Source: an uncultured Collinsella sp.
GTDB taxonomy: Bacteria > Actinomycetota > Coriobacteriia > Coriobacteriales > Coriobacteriaceae
NCBI GenBank assembly: GCA_900541045.1
Contig: UQID01000007.1
Coordinates: 22,899-86,898 of the forward strand
Reading direction: 5' to 3'
Length of the DNA stretch: 64,000 bases
A program made the translations under genes and the position numbers. Within the stretch, counting starts at the first letter, position 1; each line of letters opens with the position of its first letter. Shown piece after piece: positions 9,949 to 16,328 of the stretch. A model generated the notes under the pieces. The model worked only from the letters and a program-made list of their open reading frames with translations, ran no database searches and was not told the origin of the DNA.

Positions 9949-10971
9949 CTAGCGCGAGGTGGAAGCGCGGTGTTCGATGTGGCCGGGGACCTCGATGCGT
10001 TTGGGCGCCAGCTTTGCGGCCTCGCCCACGGTGGTGGTAACAACGTCGATGCGCTCGGAGAGGCGCTCGACCACGCGCTCGGCAATGGTGAGGGTGTCCT
10101 GCGCGGCCGTGGTCACGCCGCCAAAGAGCACATGGTTCCAGGGGTAGTCGTCAAACGTCGCGATCTTGAGCCCCGCCGGCAGCGAGGGACCAAGCTGCGC
10201 CAGCGCCTCGGTCAGACGCAGGAAGACCAGACCGTTGACGGCAATGAGGCCGAGCTTTTTGCCTGCATAGCCGCGGATGGTCTCGTCCAAGCGGCCGACG
10301 CCCGAGGCGCCACCATCGGCCAGGGTGACGACCTCGCCCGCAAGGCCGCGTCGCGAAAGCTCGTCGGCAAAGGCCTCGGCACGCTCGCGACGCACGGGGC
10401 TGTCGTCGCTTGCCTCGGTGAGCAGGCACAGGCGCTCGCTGCCCGCAGCGGCCAAGGCGTCTACCAAGCCGGCGACCAGCTCACGGTTGTTAGATGTCAC
10501 CAGATCGACACCGCCGTCGGCAACATCGCGGTCGAGCAGCACAACGGGCAGGCGCCCCGCTGCCGCGACGATCGCCTCGTCATTGCCTCCGCAGGTGTTG
10601 ACGACCAAGCCGTCCACGCCGGCATCGATAAGTCTGGTGAGCGACTCGGCCTCCTTGGCAGGGTCGTTGCCGCTGATGGCCGTCATAAGCGAGCAGCCGC
10701 GCGCGGCGGCACTGGCGGAAAGCCCCTCGAGCATGGCGCTCGAGAACGGGTTGGCGATGTCGGCCAGGATCACGCCGATGAGGTTGGTGCGCGAGCTGCG
10801 CAGGTTGCGTGCGGCGGCGCGGGGACGATAGCCCGTACGCTCGATGACCTCGGCGATGCGGGCGCGGGTCTCCTCGGTCATCTGACCGGGACGGTTGTTG
10901 AGGTAGCGCGAAACGGTGGCCGGGCTCACGCCCGCCTCGGCGGCAATGTCTTTGATTCTCATCTGCGCCAT
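9949..10971 (-). CDS. LacI family repressor, probable regulator of uronate (KDG) catabolism
   Basis: About 340 residues. Helix-turn-helix MRIKDIAAEAGVSPATVSRY with hinge RPRAAARNLRSSRT, then a periplasmic-binding-protein fold with IGVILADIANPFSS. The start is set at 10971 (MAQMRIKD) on the basis of GGGGTG upstream; a longer reading to 11043 is less typical. It is divergent from kdgK and eda. Palindromic sites ACGAAACCGATTTCGT lie between them, as expected for a LacI-type local repressor. The inducer is presumably KDG or KDPG, by analogy with other KDG-pathway repressors; this is an inference. Confidence 0.85.
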   Translation of the reverse strand: MAQMRIKDIAAEAGVSPATVSRYLNNRPGQMTEETRARIAEVIERTGYRPRAAARNLRSSRTNLIGVILADIANPFSSAMLEGLSASAAARGCSLMTAISGNDPAKEAESLTRLIDAGVDGLVVNTCGGNDEAIVAAAGRLPVVLLDRDVADGGVDLVTSNNRELVAGLVDALAAAGSERLCLLTEASDDSPVRRERAEAFADELSRRGLAGEVVTLADGGASGVGRLDETIRGYAGKKLGLIAVNGLVFLRLTEALAQLGPSLPAGLKIATFDDYPWNHVLFGGVTTAAQDTLTIAERVVERLSERIDVVTTTVGEAAKLAPKRIEVPGHIEHRASTSR

Positions 10972-11037
10972 GGCGCACCCCGTTTCCCACGTGTCGGCAA
11001 TCTTAGCCATTTTAGGCATTTTTTTTAAAAATCTCGC

Positions 11038-11103
11038 TTGCAAAACGCTTTAGGTGAGTATACTACAACTCGAAACGAAACCGATTTCGTAAACCGATTT
11101 CGG
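11038..11103 (+). promoter_or_regulatory. Promoter and LacI-type operators of kdgK
   Basis: TTGCAA (11038-11043) and TATACT (11059-11064) are candidate -35 and -10 boxes with a 15-bp spacer. The operator ACGAAACCGATTTCGT (11075-11090) follows 10 bp later, with a second half-site AAACCGATTTCGG at 11091-11103. The same order and spacing occurs at 15245-15296, which supports both promoter and operator. An operator at the transcription start is a repressor arrangement. Confidence 0.7.
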
Positions 11104-11106
11104 CAA

Positions 11107-11164
11107 GCGTTGGCACGGAGGTGCAAAGATGCACCCTACCGTCTTGGCACCTCCGTGCCAACGC
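11107..11164 (+). ncRNA. Structured leader element A, copy 1 (kdgK 5' UTR)
   Basis: Perfect 18-bp stem GCGTTGGCACGGAGGTGC (11107-11124) with GCACCTCCGTGCCAACGC (11147-11164) around a 22-nt loop that contains GCACCCTACC and an inner AAGA/TCTT pairing. A second copy at 15300-15357 has the same stem length, the same loop length and 19 of 22 loop bases identical. Five stem pairs have changed on both sides (T-A to G-C, C-G to A-T, G-C to T-A, G-C to A-T, and G-C to A-T), which is strong evidence for selection on base pairing. It lies between the operator and the kdgK ribosome site. I do not recognise it as a known riboswitch. Confidence 0.7.
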
Positions 11165-11207
11165 CATATCAAAGGTGTACGCACAGTCAAGAAGGAGCTA
11201 CGCGACC

Positions 11208-12242
11208 ATGGGTAAAACGGTTCTTACCTTCGGCGAGATCATGATGAGGCTCTCGCCCAAAGATCACCTGCGTATTGAGCAGGCCACCGAGTTCGACGTC
11301 CGCTACGGCGGCGCCGAGGCCAACACCGCGCTTTCCCTGGCCTACCAGGGCGACAAGGCCGCCTACGTTTCCGTCGTCCCGGCCAACCGCCTGGGCGAGT
11401 GCGCTCTGCGCTCGCTGAAGATCTACGACGTCGACACCACGCGCGTCGTGCGTCAGGGCGACCGTCTTGGCTCCTATGTATTTGAGGTCGGCGCCTCGCA
11501 GCGCGGCAACGGTTGCGTCTACGACCGCAAGTACTCGGCCATTAACTTGGCCAAGCGCGACGTCTTTGACTGGGACGAGATCCTGGAGGGCATCGACGTC
11601 TTCTACTTCTCTGGCGTGACGCCCGCCGTCTCCGACGAGATGGCCGCTGCCTGCAAGGACGCTCTCACCGCTTGCCGCGCCAAGGGCATCACCACCGTGT
11701 GCGACGTTAACTACCGCGGCAAGATGTGGTCGCCCGAGAAGTCGCAGGCAACCATGAAGGAACTCCTGCCGCTCGTCGACATCTGCATCGCCAACGACGA
11801 GGACGCACCTGCCGGCCTCGGCATGACCTGCGTCTCCGGCTCCCTTGCCCACGGCATCGAGGAGCGCGACACCTACGTCGAGATGGCCCGTCAGATCTGC
11901 GCCGAGTACGGCTGCAAGAAGGTCGCATCGGTCGTCCGCAACATCTCCTGCGTCGAGCGCTCCATCTGGATGGGCATGCTCTATGACGCCGAGAGCGGCG
12001 AGCACTGGTTCTCTCCTGCTCACGACGTGCACGTGCTCGAGGGCGTTGCCGCCGGCGACGCTTTCAACGCCGGCCTCGTCCACGCCCTCATCAACGACTT
12101 CGATCCGCAGGACGCCGTCAACTACGCCATTGCGGCCTCGATCCTCAAGCTCACCATCAAGGGCGATTCCAACCTGGTGACCGCCGACGAGATCGCCGCC
12201 GTGGCAAACGCTGCCGACGGTGGCACCCGCGTCGCCCGTTAA
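11208..12242 (+). CDS. kdgK: 2-dehydro-3-deoxygluconokinase (KDG kinase), PfkB family
   Basis: 344 residues. It phosphorylates 2-keto-3-deoxygluconate to KDPG, the step before the aldolase encoded next. PfkB features: N-terminal GGAEANTALSLAYQG sugar-binding stretch and the catalytic motif as GVAAGDAFNAGLVHAL, with Asp as the general base. Start at 11208 (MGKTVLTFGEI) with AGAAGGAGC upstream. The 5' UTR carries operator sites and leader element A. It is followed by eda after 255 bp containing leader element B, so the two genes are one functional unit with an internal control point. Confidence 0.9.
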   Translation: MGKTVLTFGEIMMRLSPKDHLRIEQATEFDVRYGGAEANTALSLAYQGDKAAYVSVVPANRLGECALRSLKIYDVDTTRVVRQGDRLGSYVFEVGASQRGNGCVYDRKYSAINLAKRDVFDWDEILEGIDVFYFSGVTPAVSDEMAAACKDALTACRAKGITTVCDVNYRGKMWSPEKSQATMKELLPLVDICIANDEDAPAGLGMTCVSGSLAHGIEERDTYVEMARQICAEYGCKKVASVVRNISCVERSIWMGMLYDAESGEHWFSPAHDVHVLEGVAAGDAFNAGLVHALINDFDPQDAVNYAIAASILKLTIKGDSNLVTADEIAAVANAADGGTRVAR

Positions 12243-12257
12243 TTCGCTCCCCATTCC

Positions 12258-12297
12258 GCGGGCTGCAGTTTCCCATACCCATACCCCTGCAGCCCGC
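12258..12297 (+). other. Hairpin downstream of kdgK
   Basis: GCGGGCTGCAG (12258-12268) and CTGCAGCCCGC (12287-12297), a perfect 11-bp stem with an 18-nt C-rich loop and no T-run. It lies 15 bp after the kdgK stop and before leader element B. It may protect or process the transcript end, or form part of the element B region. Confidence 0.5.
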
Positions 12298-12310
12298 TCC
12301 CCGATTCCTC

Positions 12311-12447
12311 CGGTCGGGCAAAACCACCAGTCCCATTCCGGTTTTGCCCGGCATTTCTCACACGACTGGTCGCGTAGCCGGTTTTGGAATTGCTTGTGAC
12401 CCCAAGCAGTGCCTCCGATAACCAGTCCAAAACCGGCTCATGACCAG
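12311..12447 (+). ncRNA. Structured leader element B, copy 1 (upstream of eda)
   Basis: First hairpin: CGGGCAAAACC (12315-12325) with GGTTTTGCCCG (12340-12350), loop carrying AGTCCCATTCC. Second compound hairpin: CTGGTC (12366-12371) with GACCAG (12442-12447), an asymmetric internal loop, then GCCGGTTTTGG (12377-12387) with CCAAAACCGGC (12427-12437), enclosing a small TTGCTTG/CAAGCAG hairpin and the conserved tail GTGCCTCCGATAACC. The second copy (15379-15503) has different stems but the same boxes AGTCCCATTCCGG, ACGACTG and CAGTGCCTCCGATAACC. It ends 51 bp before the eda start. I do not recognise the family. Confidence 0.65.
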
Positions 12448-12497
12448 CCCTTTTAGCAATTACGCGCACTCGCGCGCCGCACATCGAAAGGAACATC

Positions 12498-13139
12498 ATG
12501 TTCGATCAGTTCTACACCACGCTTGAGTCCCTGGGCATCGTGCCGGTCGTCGTGCTCGACAAGGTCGAGGACGCCGCTCCGCTCGCTCACGCCCTGATGG
12601 CCGCCGGCATGAAATCCGCCGAGGTAACCTTCCGCACCGCTTGCGCCGCCGAGTGCATCGCCGCCATGGCCGAGGCCGAGCCCGAGATGTGCGTTGGCGC
12701 CGGCACCGTCCTGACTGTCGAGCAGGTTGAGCAGGCCCGTGCCGCCGGTGCCAAGTTCATCGTCTCCCCGGGCTACAACGAGGCTGTCGTCAAGCACTGC
12801 ATCGACATCGACCTGCCCGTGCTGCCCGGTACCGTGACTCCCTCCGAGGTCACCGCTGCCGTCAACCTGGGCCTCAAGGTCACCAAGTTCTTCCCGGCAG
12901 CCCAGTACGGCGGCCTCAACACCATCAAGGCCCTCGCCGCTCCGTTTGTCGGTCACCGCTTTATGCCCACCGGCGGCGTGAGCACCGCTAACGTCGAGGA
13001 GTACCTGAGCTCTTCCGCCATCATCGCCTGCGGCGGCACCTGGATGGTCAAGCCGGCCCTGTTCGCCGACGGCAACTTCTCCAAGGTCGAGCAGATCGCT
13101 CGCGAGGCCATGGACGTCGTCAAGAAGGTCCGCGCCTAA
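12498..13139 (+). CDS. eda: KDPG/KHG aldolase
   Basis: 213 residues, normal size for the bifunctional 2-keto-3-deoxy-6-phosphogluconate/4-hydroxy-2-oxoglutarate aldolase. It splits KDPG into pyruvate and glyceraldehyde-3-phosphate. Motifs: EVTFRT near residue 37 (catalytic Glu region), GAGTVLTVEQ, and the Schiff-base lysine in LKVTKFFPAAQYGG. GAAAGGAAC lies before the ATG. It ends at a strong terminator. Confidence 0.95.
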   Translation: MFDQFYTTLESLGIVPVVVLDKVEDAAPLAHALMAAGMKSAEVTFRTACAAECIAAMAEAEPEMCVGAGTVLTVEQVEQARAAGAKFIVSPGYNEAVVKHCIDIDLPVLPGTVTPSEVTAAVNLGLKVTKFFPAAQYGGLNTIKALAAPFVGHRFMPTGGVSTANVEEYLSSSAIIACGGTWMVKPALFADGNFSKVEQIAREAMDVVKKVRA

Positions 13140-13156
13140 TCCAGCTCTCTATCGTG

Positions 13157-13188
13157 GAGGGCGCGACCTAGACCGCGCCCTCTTTTTT
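13157..13188 (+). terminator. Terminator of kdgK-eda
   Basis: GAGGGCGCG (13157-13165) with CGCGCCCTC (13174-13182), an 8-nt loop and then TTTTTT. A textbook rho-independent terminator 18 bp after the eda stop. Confidence 0.95.
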
Positions 13189-13189
13189 G

Positions 13190-13291
13190 AAGCGGCTCGG
13201 AAGCGTGCCGTTTCCGTCACGGACAAGAACCGAAACCGTCTTGCATGCTGATAGAACGTGACGGAAGCGACACGCCCCCGAGCCGCTTTTT
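13190..13291. repeat. Long intergenic palindrome
   Basis: Outer arms AAGCGGCTCGG (13190-13200) and CCGAGCCGCTT (13278-13288); inner arms TTCCGTCACG and CGTGACGGAA. A T-run TTTTT overlaps the right end, so the whole may work as a second terminator. About 100 bp. Confidence 0.7.
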
Positions 13292-13339
13292 CTTCGGCTA
13301 AATCTTTGCCCTAACATAATCCAGAGCGCCAAAACAAAC

Positions 13340-13405
13340 GCGGTGCCGTCTGGAGGAATCGACCCCTTGCTTCCGGTCTGTCCCTCCAAACGGCACCGCA
13401 TCTTT
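13340..13405. repeat. Third hairpin in the eda-gntR gap
   Basis: GCGGTGCCGT (13340-13349) and ACGGCACCGC (13390-13399), with inner GGAGG/CCTCC pairing and ATCTTTT after the right arm. Terminator-like. Confidence 0.65.
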
Positions 13406-13428
13406 TATGCCACGTCATGCCCCAACGC

Positions 13429-13495
13429 AGTTGCGGTGAAATAGGGGCTGTTTGCGCCGCCTGGGCCGCAAAACAATCCCTATTTCACCGCAACT
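13429..13495. repeat. Palindromic intergenic repeat family P1, copy A
   Basis: AGTTGCGGTGAAATAGGG (13429-13446) and CCCTATTTCACCGCAACT (13478-13495) form a perfect 18-bp inverted repeat. Four more copies with the same ends lie at 14524-14596, 20390-20455, 24286-24352 and 32702-32768. Confidence 0.85.
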
Positions 13496-13509
13496 GATGA
13501 GGGGATAGA

Positions 13510-14202
13510 CTAGATTGACGAATCTTTGGACAGCTCAAAGTAGCCGGGATGCAAGGCGATGACCGGGCCCTGCTCCTCGGGCATTAGATGCAGGTGTATC
13601 TCCGCCAGATAGCTCGCCGTATCGGTGTCGCCCTCTTTAATGGCCTCGAGAATCCGGCGATGCTGCCGACGAATGGGCTCCCAATCCAAATCCTGAGACA
13701 CCGCGCGTAGCCAGTTATACCGCTCAAAATGCGTGTTGATGCTCTTCATCCAATCCCACAGCATGTGGCGGCCGGCAATCTCAAAACACGTCTCGTGGAA
13801 CAGGTTGTCCAGGTCAAAGAAACGACGCGTCTCGCTGTGGTCGAGCGACTCGAACTCGGCGAGAATCTGCTCGAGCCGGCGCTTTTGCTCGGGCGTAGCA
13901 GCCGAGCAGCATTTGATCAGCACACTTCTCTCGAGCTTCTCGCGCAAAAAGCAGGCGTTCTCGGCACGCTCCATGCTGATCTTTGAGACATAGGTACCGC
14001 TCTTGGGACGCGTTTCCACCAGCTCTTGCTCGCGCAGGCGCACAAAGGACTCGCGGATGGGCGTGCGCCCGATCCCCGTCTCCTTTTCCAGACCAATCGC
14101 CGAAAGGCGCGTGCCGGGCTTGAACTCGGCATAGATGATCTTGGAGCGCAATGCGTTGTATGCCTGGTCTTGCAGACTCTGATAATGCTGGTGCTGTTCC
14201 AT
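13510..14202 (-). CDS. GntR family regulator, FadR/FCD subfamily
   Basis: 230 residues. Winged helix at about 10-75 (LQDQAYNALRSKIIYAEFKPGTRLSAIGLEKETGIGRTPIRESFVRL, shown in part) followed by an all-helical FCD ligand-binding domain (DLDNLFHETCFEIAGRHMLW ... RRQHRRILEAIKEGD) with the metal-ligand histidines that such domains use for carboxylate ligands. Start at 14202 with GAGGGC. FCD regulators often sense sugar acids; a location among KDG genes fits that, but no operator was identified. Monocistronic. Confidence 0.88.
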   Translation of the reverse strand: MEQHQHYQSLQDQAYNALRSKIIYAEFKPGTRLSAIGLEKETGIGRTPIRESFVRLREQELVETRPKSGTYVSKISMERAENACFLREKLERSVLIKCCSAATPEQKRRLEQILAEFESLDHSETRRFFDLDNLFHETCFEIAGRHMLWDWMKSINTHFERYNWLRAVSQDLDWEPIRRQHRRILEAIKEGDTDTASYLAEIHLHLMPEEQGPVIALHPGYFELSKDSSI

Positions 14203-14322
14203 AAAGCCCTCGGTTAGTCGAATACCACCATGCAATACTAACGCAACGCCGCGCCCCAGCTCCCAATCAGTCTTTTTGGGACAGGGCTCTTTTAGCTACC
14301 CTGGCCCGCAGATCAGTCCCCT

Positions 14323-14484
14323 TGCCACAAAAGGGGCCCATCTACTACGTTAACGCGGATATCCCCGACCATGCTGAAAAGTGCGAAAACAAAACCGCAG
14401 GTAGACAGCTTGTCGATTTTCAAAAAAGCCGGCTATGGTTGACCCCTGCGGTTTAAACGTAGTAGATAGGCCCTTTTCGTGGCA
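14323..14484. repeat. 160-bp palindromic element, MITE-like
   Basis: The left arm starting GCCACAAAAGGGGCCCATCT (14323) and running through ACTACGTT is repeated inverted at 14453-14484 (ACGTAGTAGATAGGCCCTTT then TCGTGGC) with few mismatches over about 32 bp. An inner pair CCGCAGG (14395-14401) and CCTGCGG (14445-14451) adds a second stem. No coding capacity. It lies in the 410-bp gap between the GntR and HIT genes. Confidence 0.6.
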
Positions 14485-14523
14485 CAGCACTATTCCATCC
14501 CAAATTGGCACCCCGGGCCCACT

Positions 14524-14596
14524 ATAAGTTGCGGTGAAGTAGGGACTAATGGCGCCGTTGGAGCTGCCAAACAGTCCGTATTTCACCGCAACTTAT
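14524..14596. repeat. Palindromic intergenic repeat family P1, copy B
   Basis: ATAAGTTGCGGTGAAGTA at the left and TATTTCACCGCAACTTAT at the right (one mismatch), separated by a core that is unlike copy A. It lies just after the HIT gene stop on the minus strand and could act as its terminator stem. Confidence 0.8.
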
Positions 14597-14612
14597 GGGG
14601 GATGAAGGAGCT

Positions 14613-15047
14613 TTACAGGTTGGCGATGATTGCTTGGGCGATTTCGTCGTACTGAGCCGGCTCGAGCGTGACGCGACCGGGGTTCATGGCGAACACGTCA
14701 CCAAACTCAAACGGGTCGTCCTTGTACTTGGGGACGATATGCACATGCAGATGATGCATGGTGTCGCCATAAGCGCCAAAATTGATCTTGTCAGGGTTGA
14801 ACGCCTTGTGCAGCGCGGCTGCGACGTGACGAACATCAGCCATAAAGGCAGCTGCGTCCTCCTCGGACATGCAGGAGATGTCGTCGACATGCTGCTTGGA
14901 GGCCACGATCACGCGGCCTTTGTGGCTTTGCTCCTTAAACAGGATAAGCTTGCTGGCGGGCAGGTCGAGCATGGGGATGCCAAAGGCATCGACGAGCGTG
15001 TTGTCGGTCCCGCACATGCAGTACGAGCAATCGGTGTGCTGTTCCAT
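14613..15047 (-). CDS. HIT family nucleotide-binding protein
   Basis: 144 residues. The histidine triad is present as HHLHVHIVPKY near residue 100, so the protein is a nucleotidyl hydrolase or transferase of the HINT-like branch. An N-terminal CSYCMCG motif resembles the zinc site of some HIT proteins. Start at 15047 with AAAGGATC; an apparent longer frame upstream lacks conservation with the family. A perfect operator-like palindrome at 15156-15169 lies about 110 bp upstream, which may place this gene in the KDG regulon. The physiological substrate is unknown. Confidence 0.88.
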   Translation of the reverse strand: MEQHTDCSYCMCGTDNTLVDAFGIPMLDLPASKLILFKEQSHKGRVIVASKQHVDDISCMSEEDAAAFMADVRHVAAALHKAFNPDKINFGAYGDTMHHLHVHIVPKYKDDPFEFGDVFAMNPGRVTLEPAQYDEIAQAIIANL

Positions 15048-15155
15048 GGTGATCCTTTCGATCTGGGTGAAGGCGTTCGCCGCAACACGACCGGCGGGCG
15101 CGACCAAGCTGCCCGGCAATCTATGACGAACGTACAATGCGCTCTCTAACCGTTG

Positions 15156-15169
15156 CGAAATCGATTTCG
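15156..15169. promoter_or_regulatory. LacI-type operator (KdgR-like), perfect palindrome
   Basis: CGAAATCGATTTCG is a perfect 14-bp palindrome matching the core of the kdgK operator. It lies in the divergent region between the HIT gene and the YczE/YitT gene. Confidence 0.65.
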
Positions 15170-15211
15170 AGCATGTCCTTGCCATGATACCGCCAACGAG
15201 TTGTTGCGATT

Positions 15212-15227
15212 AGGTGAACGTTCACCT
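15212..15227. promoter_or_regulatory. LacI-type operator (UxaR-like), perfect palindrome
   Basis: AGGTGAACGTTCACCT is a perfect 16-bp palindrome with a central CG, as in LacI-family sites. Related sites lie before dhuD (19320-19335), GH105 (36271-36286, 36312-36327), the transporter (42611, 42651, 42772) and uxaC (47546, 47584). This copy lies upstream of the YczE/YitT promoter, which therefore has both operator types. Confidence 0.75.
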
Positions 15228-15244
15228 TTTTATTATTTTTCTCT

Positions 15245-15296
15245 TTGCAAAAAGAATCCCGTGCGTATACTAAGGCTCAAACGAAACCGATTTCGT
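15245..15296 (+). promoter_or_regulatory. Promoter and KdgR-like operator of the YczE/YitT gene
   Basis: TTGCAA (15245-15250), 15-bp spacer, TATACT (15266-15271), then ACGAAACCGATTTCGT (15281-15296). The layout copies the kdgK promoter. Leader elements A and B follow in series before the coding start at 15537. Confidence 0.7.
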
Positions 15297-15299
15297 TGA

Positions 15300-15357
15300 G
15301 CGTGGGCAATAGGATGCTAAGACGCACCCTACCATCTTGGCATCTTATCGCCCACGC
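15300..15357 (+). ncRNA. Structured leader element A, copy 2
   Basis: GCGTGGGCAATAGGATGC (15300-15317) pairs with GCATCTTATCGCCCACGC (15340-15357), 18 positions with one A-C mismatch and one G-T wobble, around the loop TAAGACGCACCCTACCATCT plus TG. Relative to copy 1 the loop is conserved while five stem pairs covary. It starts 4 bp after the operator. Confidence 0.7.
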
Positions 15358-15378
15358 AATGCCATTTGCTTTCTTCCC

Positions 15379-15503
15379 GTCTCGTTGGACCTTTAGTCCC
15401 ATTCCGGCACAGCGAGACACTTCCTAGACGACTGACCGTGGGGCCGGCTTTTCTGCTTTTGCAGCAGTGCCTCCGATAACCCTCTTTTGCCGGCCCGGGT
15501 CAG
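15379..15503 (+). ncRNA. Structured leader element B, copy 2 (upstream of YczE/YitT gene)
   Basis: First hairpin GTCTCGTTG (15379-15387) with CAGCGAGAC (15410-15418), loop with AGTCCCATTCCGG (15395-15407). Then ACGACTG, and a compound hairpin CTGACC (15432-15437) with GGTCAG (15498-15503), GGGCCGGC (15441-15448) with GCCGGCCC (15489-15496), enclosing a CTGC-TTTT-GCAG hairpin and CAGTGCCTCCGATAACC (15465-15481). Same order of boxes and helices as copy 1, with different stem sequences. It ends 33 bp before the start codon and just before the ribosome site. Confidence 0.65.
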
Positions 15504-15536
15504 CTTTTTCACACAACCGAAAGGACGGGTAGCAAC

Positions 15537-16217
15537 ATGCGACCGCTCATCATCATGCATGGCGAGAACATCGACTGGTGCCATACCGTCATCAGAATGC
15601 TGATGTATCTGGTGGGCGTTGCAGTACTGGCACTCGGTATGAGTCTCCAGACGGCATCCGGCCTGGGCGTCGCCGCGCTCACGTGCTTTGCCACAACCCT
15701 ATCCATGCTCACTGGCGAGACGCTCGGCTTTTGGATCACCGCAACCTACGTCGCCTACATCGTGGCGCAATTAGCCATCTTGCGAAGCGAGTTCCAGCCG
15801 CGCATCCTGCTCGAGTTGTTCTTCTCAACGCTGATTGGCGGCTTGACCGACCTCTTCATGGCAGTCAACCCACTGCATCCCACGGCACTCCCCACACAGA
15901 TTGCGACCATGCTGCTCTCCCTCGCTGTCACCGCATTTGGCGTAAGTCTCGTCGTCAACATGGGCGTTGTCCCCAACGCGCCCGACGGCTTGGTGCAAGT
16001 CATTGCCGAAAAGCTTAAACGCCGCTTTGGTGACGTAAAAGTCGTGTTTGACTGCTCACATGTCGCCGCCTCGCTCGCGTTGTCGCTGATCTTTATGTAC
16101 AACCTGGGCGGCTTTGGCGTCACGACCGCCATCTCGGCACTGTTCCTGGGCCATGTCATCAACGTCGCCAACAAGCTGTTCGCCCAGCGCTTTATCCGCG
16201 CGGCATTTGGAAAATAG
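15537..16217 (+). CDS. YczE/YitT-type integral membrane protein (DUF6198-like)
   Basis: 226 residues with about five to six hydrophobic helices and no recognisable soluble domain. The pattern GMSLQTASGLGVAALTCFA and GVVPNAPDGLVQVIAEKL is typical of the YczE/YyaS/YitT membrane family, whose transport role is not settled. GAAAGGACGGG precedes the ATG. The promoter copies that of kdgK, carries both uronate operator types and two leader RNA elements, so the protein is probably a transporter or exporter of a sugar acid of this pathway. That function is an inference from regulation only. Confidence 0.8.
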   Translation: MRPLIIMHGENIDWCHTVIRMLMYLVGVAVLALGMSLQTASGLGVAALTCFATTLSMLTGETLGFWITATYVAYIVAQLAILRSEFQPRILLELFFSTLIGGLTDLFMAVNPLHPTALPTQIATMLLSLAVTAFGVSLVVNMGVVPNAPDGLVQVIAEKLKRRFGDVKVVFDCSHVAASLALSLIFMYNLGGFGVTTAISALFLGHVINVANKLFAQRFIRAAFGK

Positions 16218-16246
16218 CACCACCGCAAAACCCGCGAGTAGCGCTT

Positions 16247-16313
16247 ACTTTGCTATATCTCACTATACTTTGCTATATCTTGCTATACTTTGCTATATCT
16301 TGCTATATCTTGA
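16247..16313 (+). repeat. 20-bp tandem repeat before an AAA ATPase gene
   Basis: ACTTTGCTATATCTCACTAT (16247-16266), ACTTTGCTATATCTTGCTAT (16267-16286) and the same unit again (16287-16306), then a partial TATCTTG. Each unit contains TATATCT or TATACT, which can serve as -10 boxes. It ends a few bases before the ribosome site of the downstream gene, so copy number could affect expression. Confidence 0.8.
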
Positions 16314-16328
16314 GCAAAGGTGGCTCAC

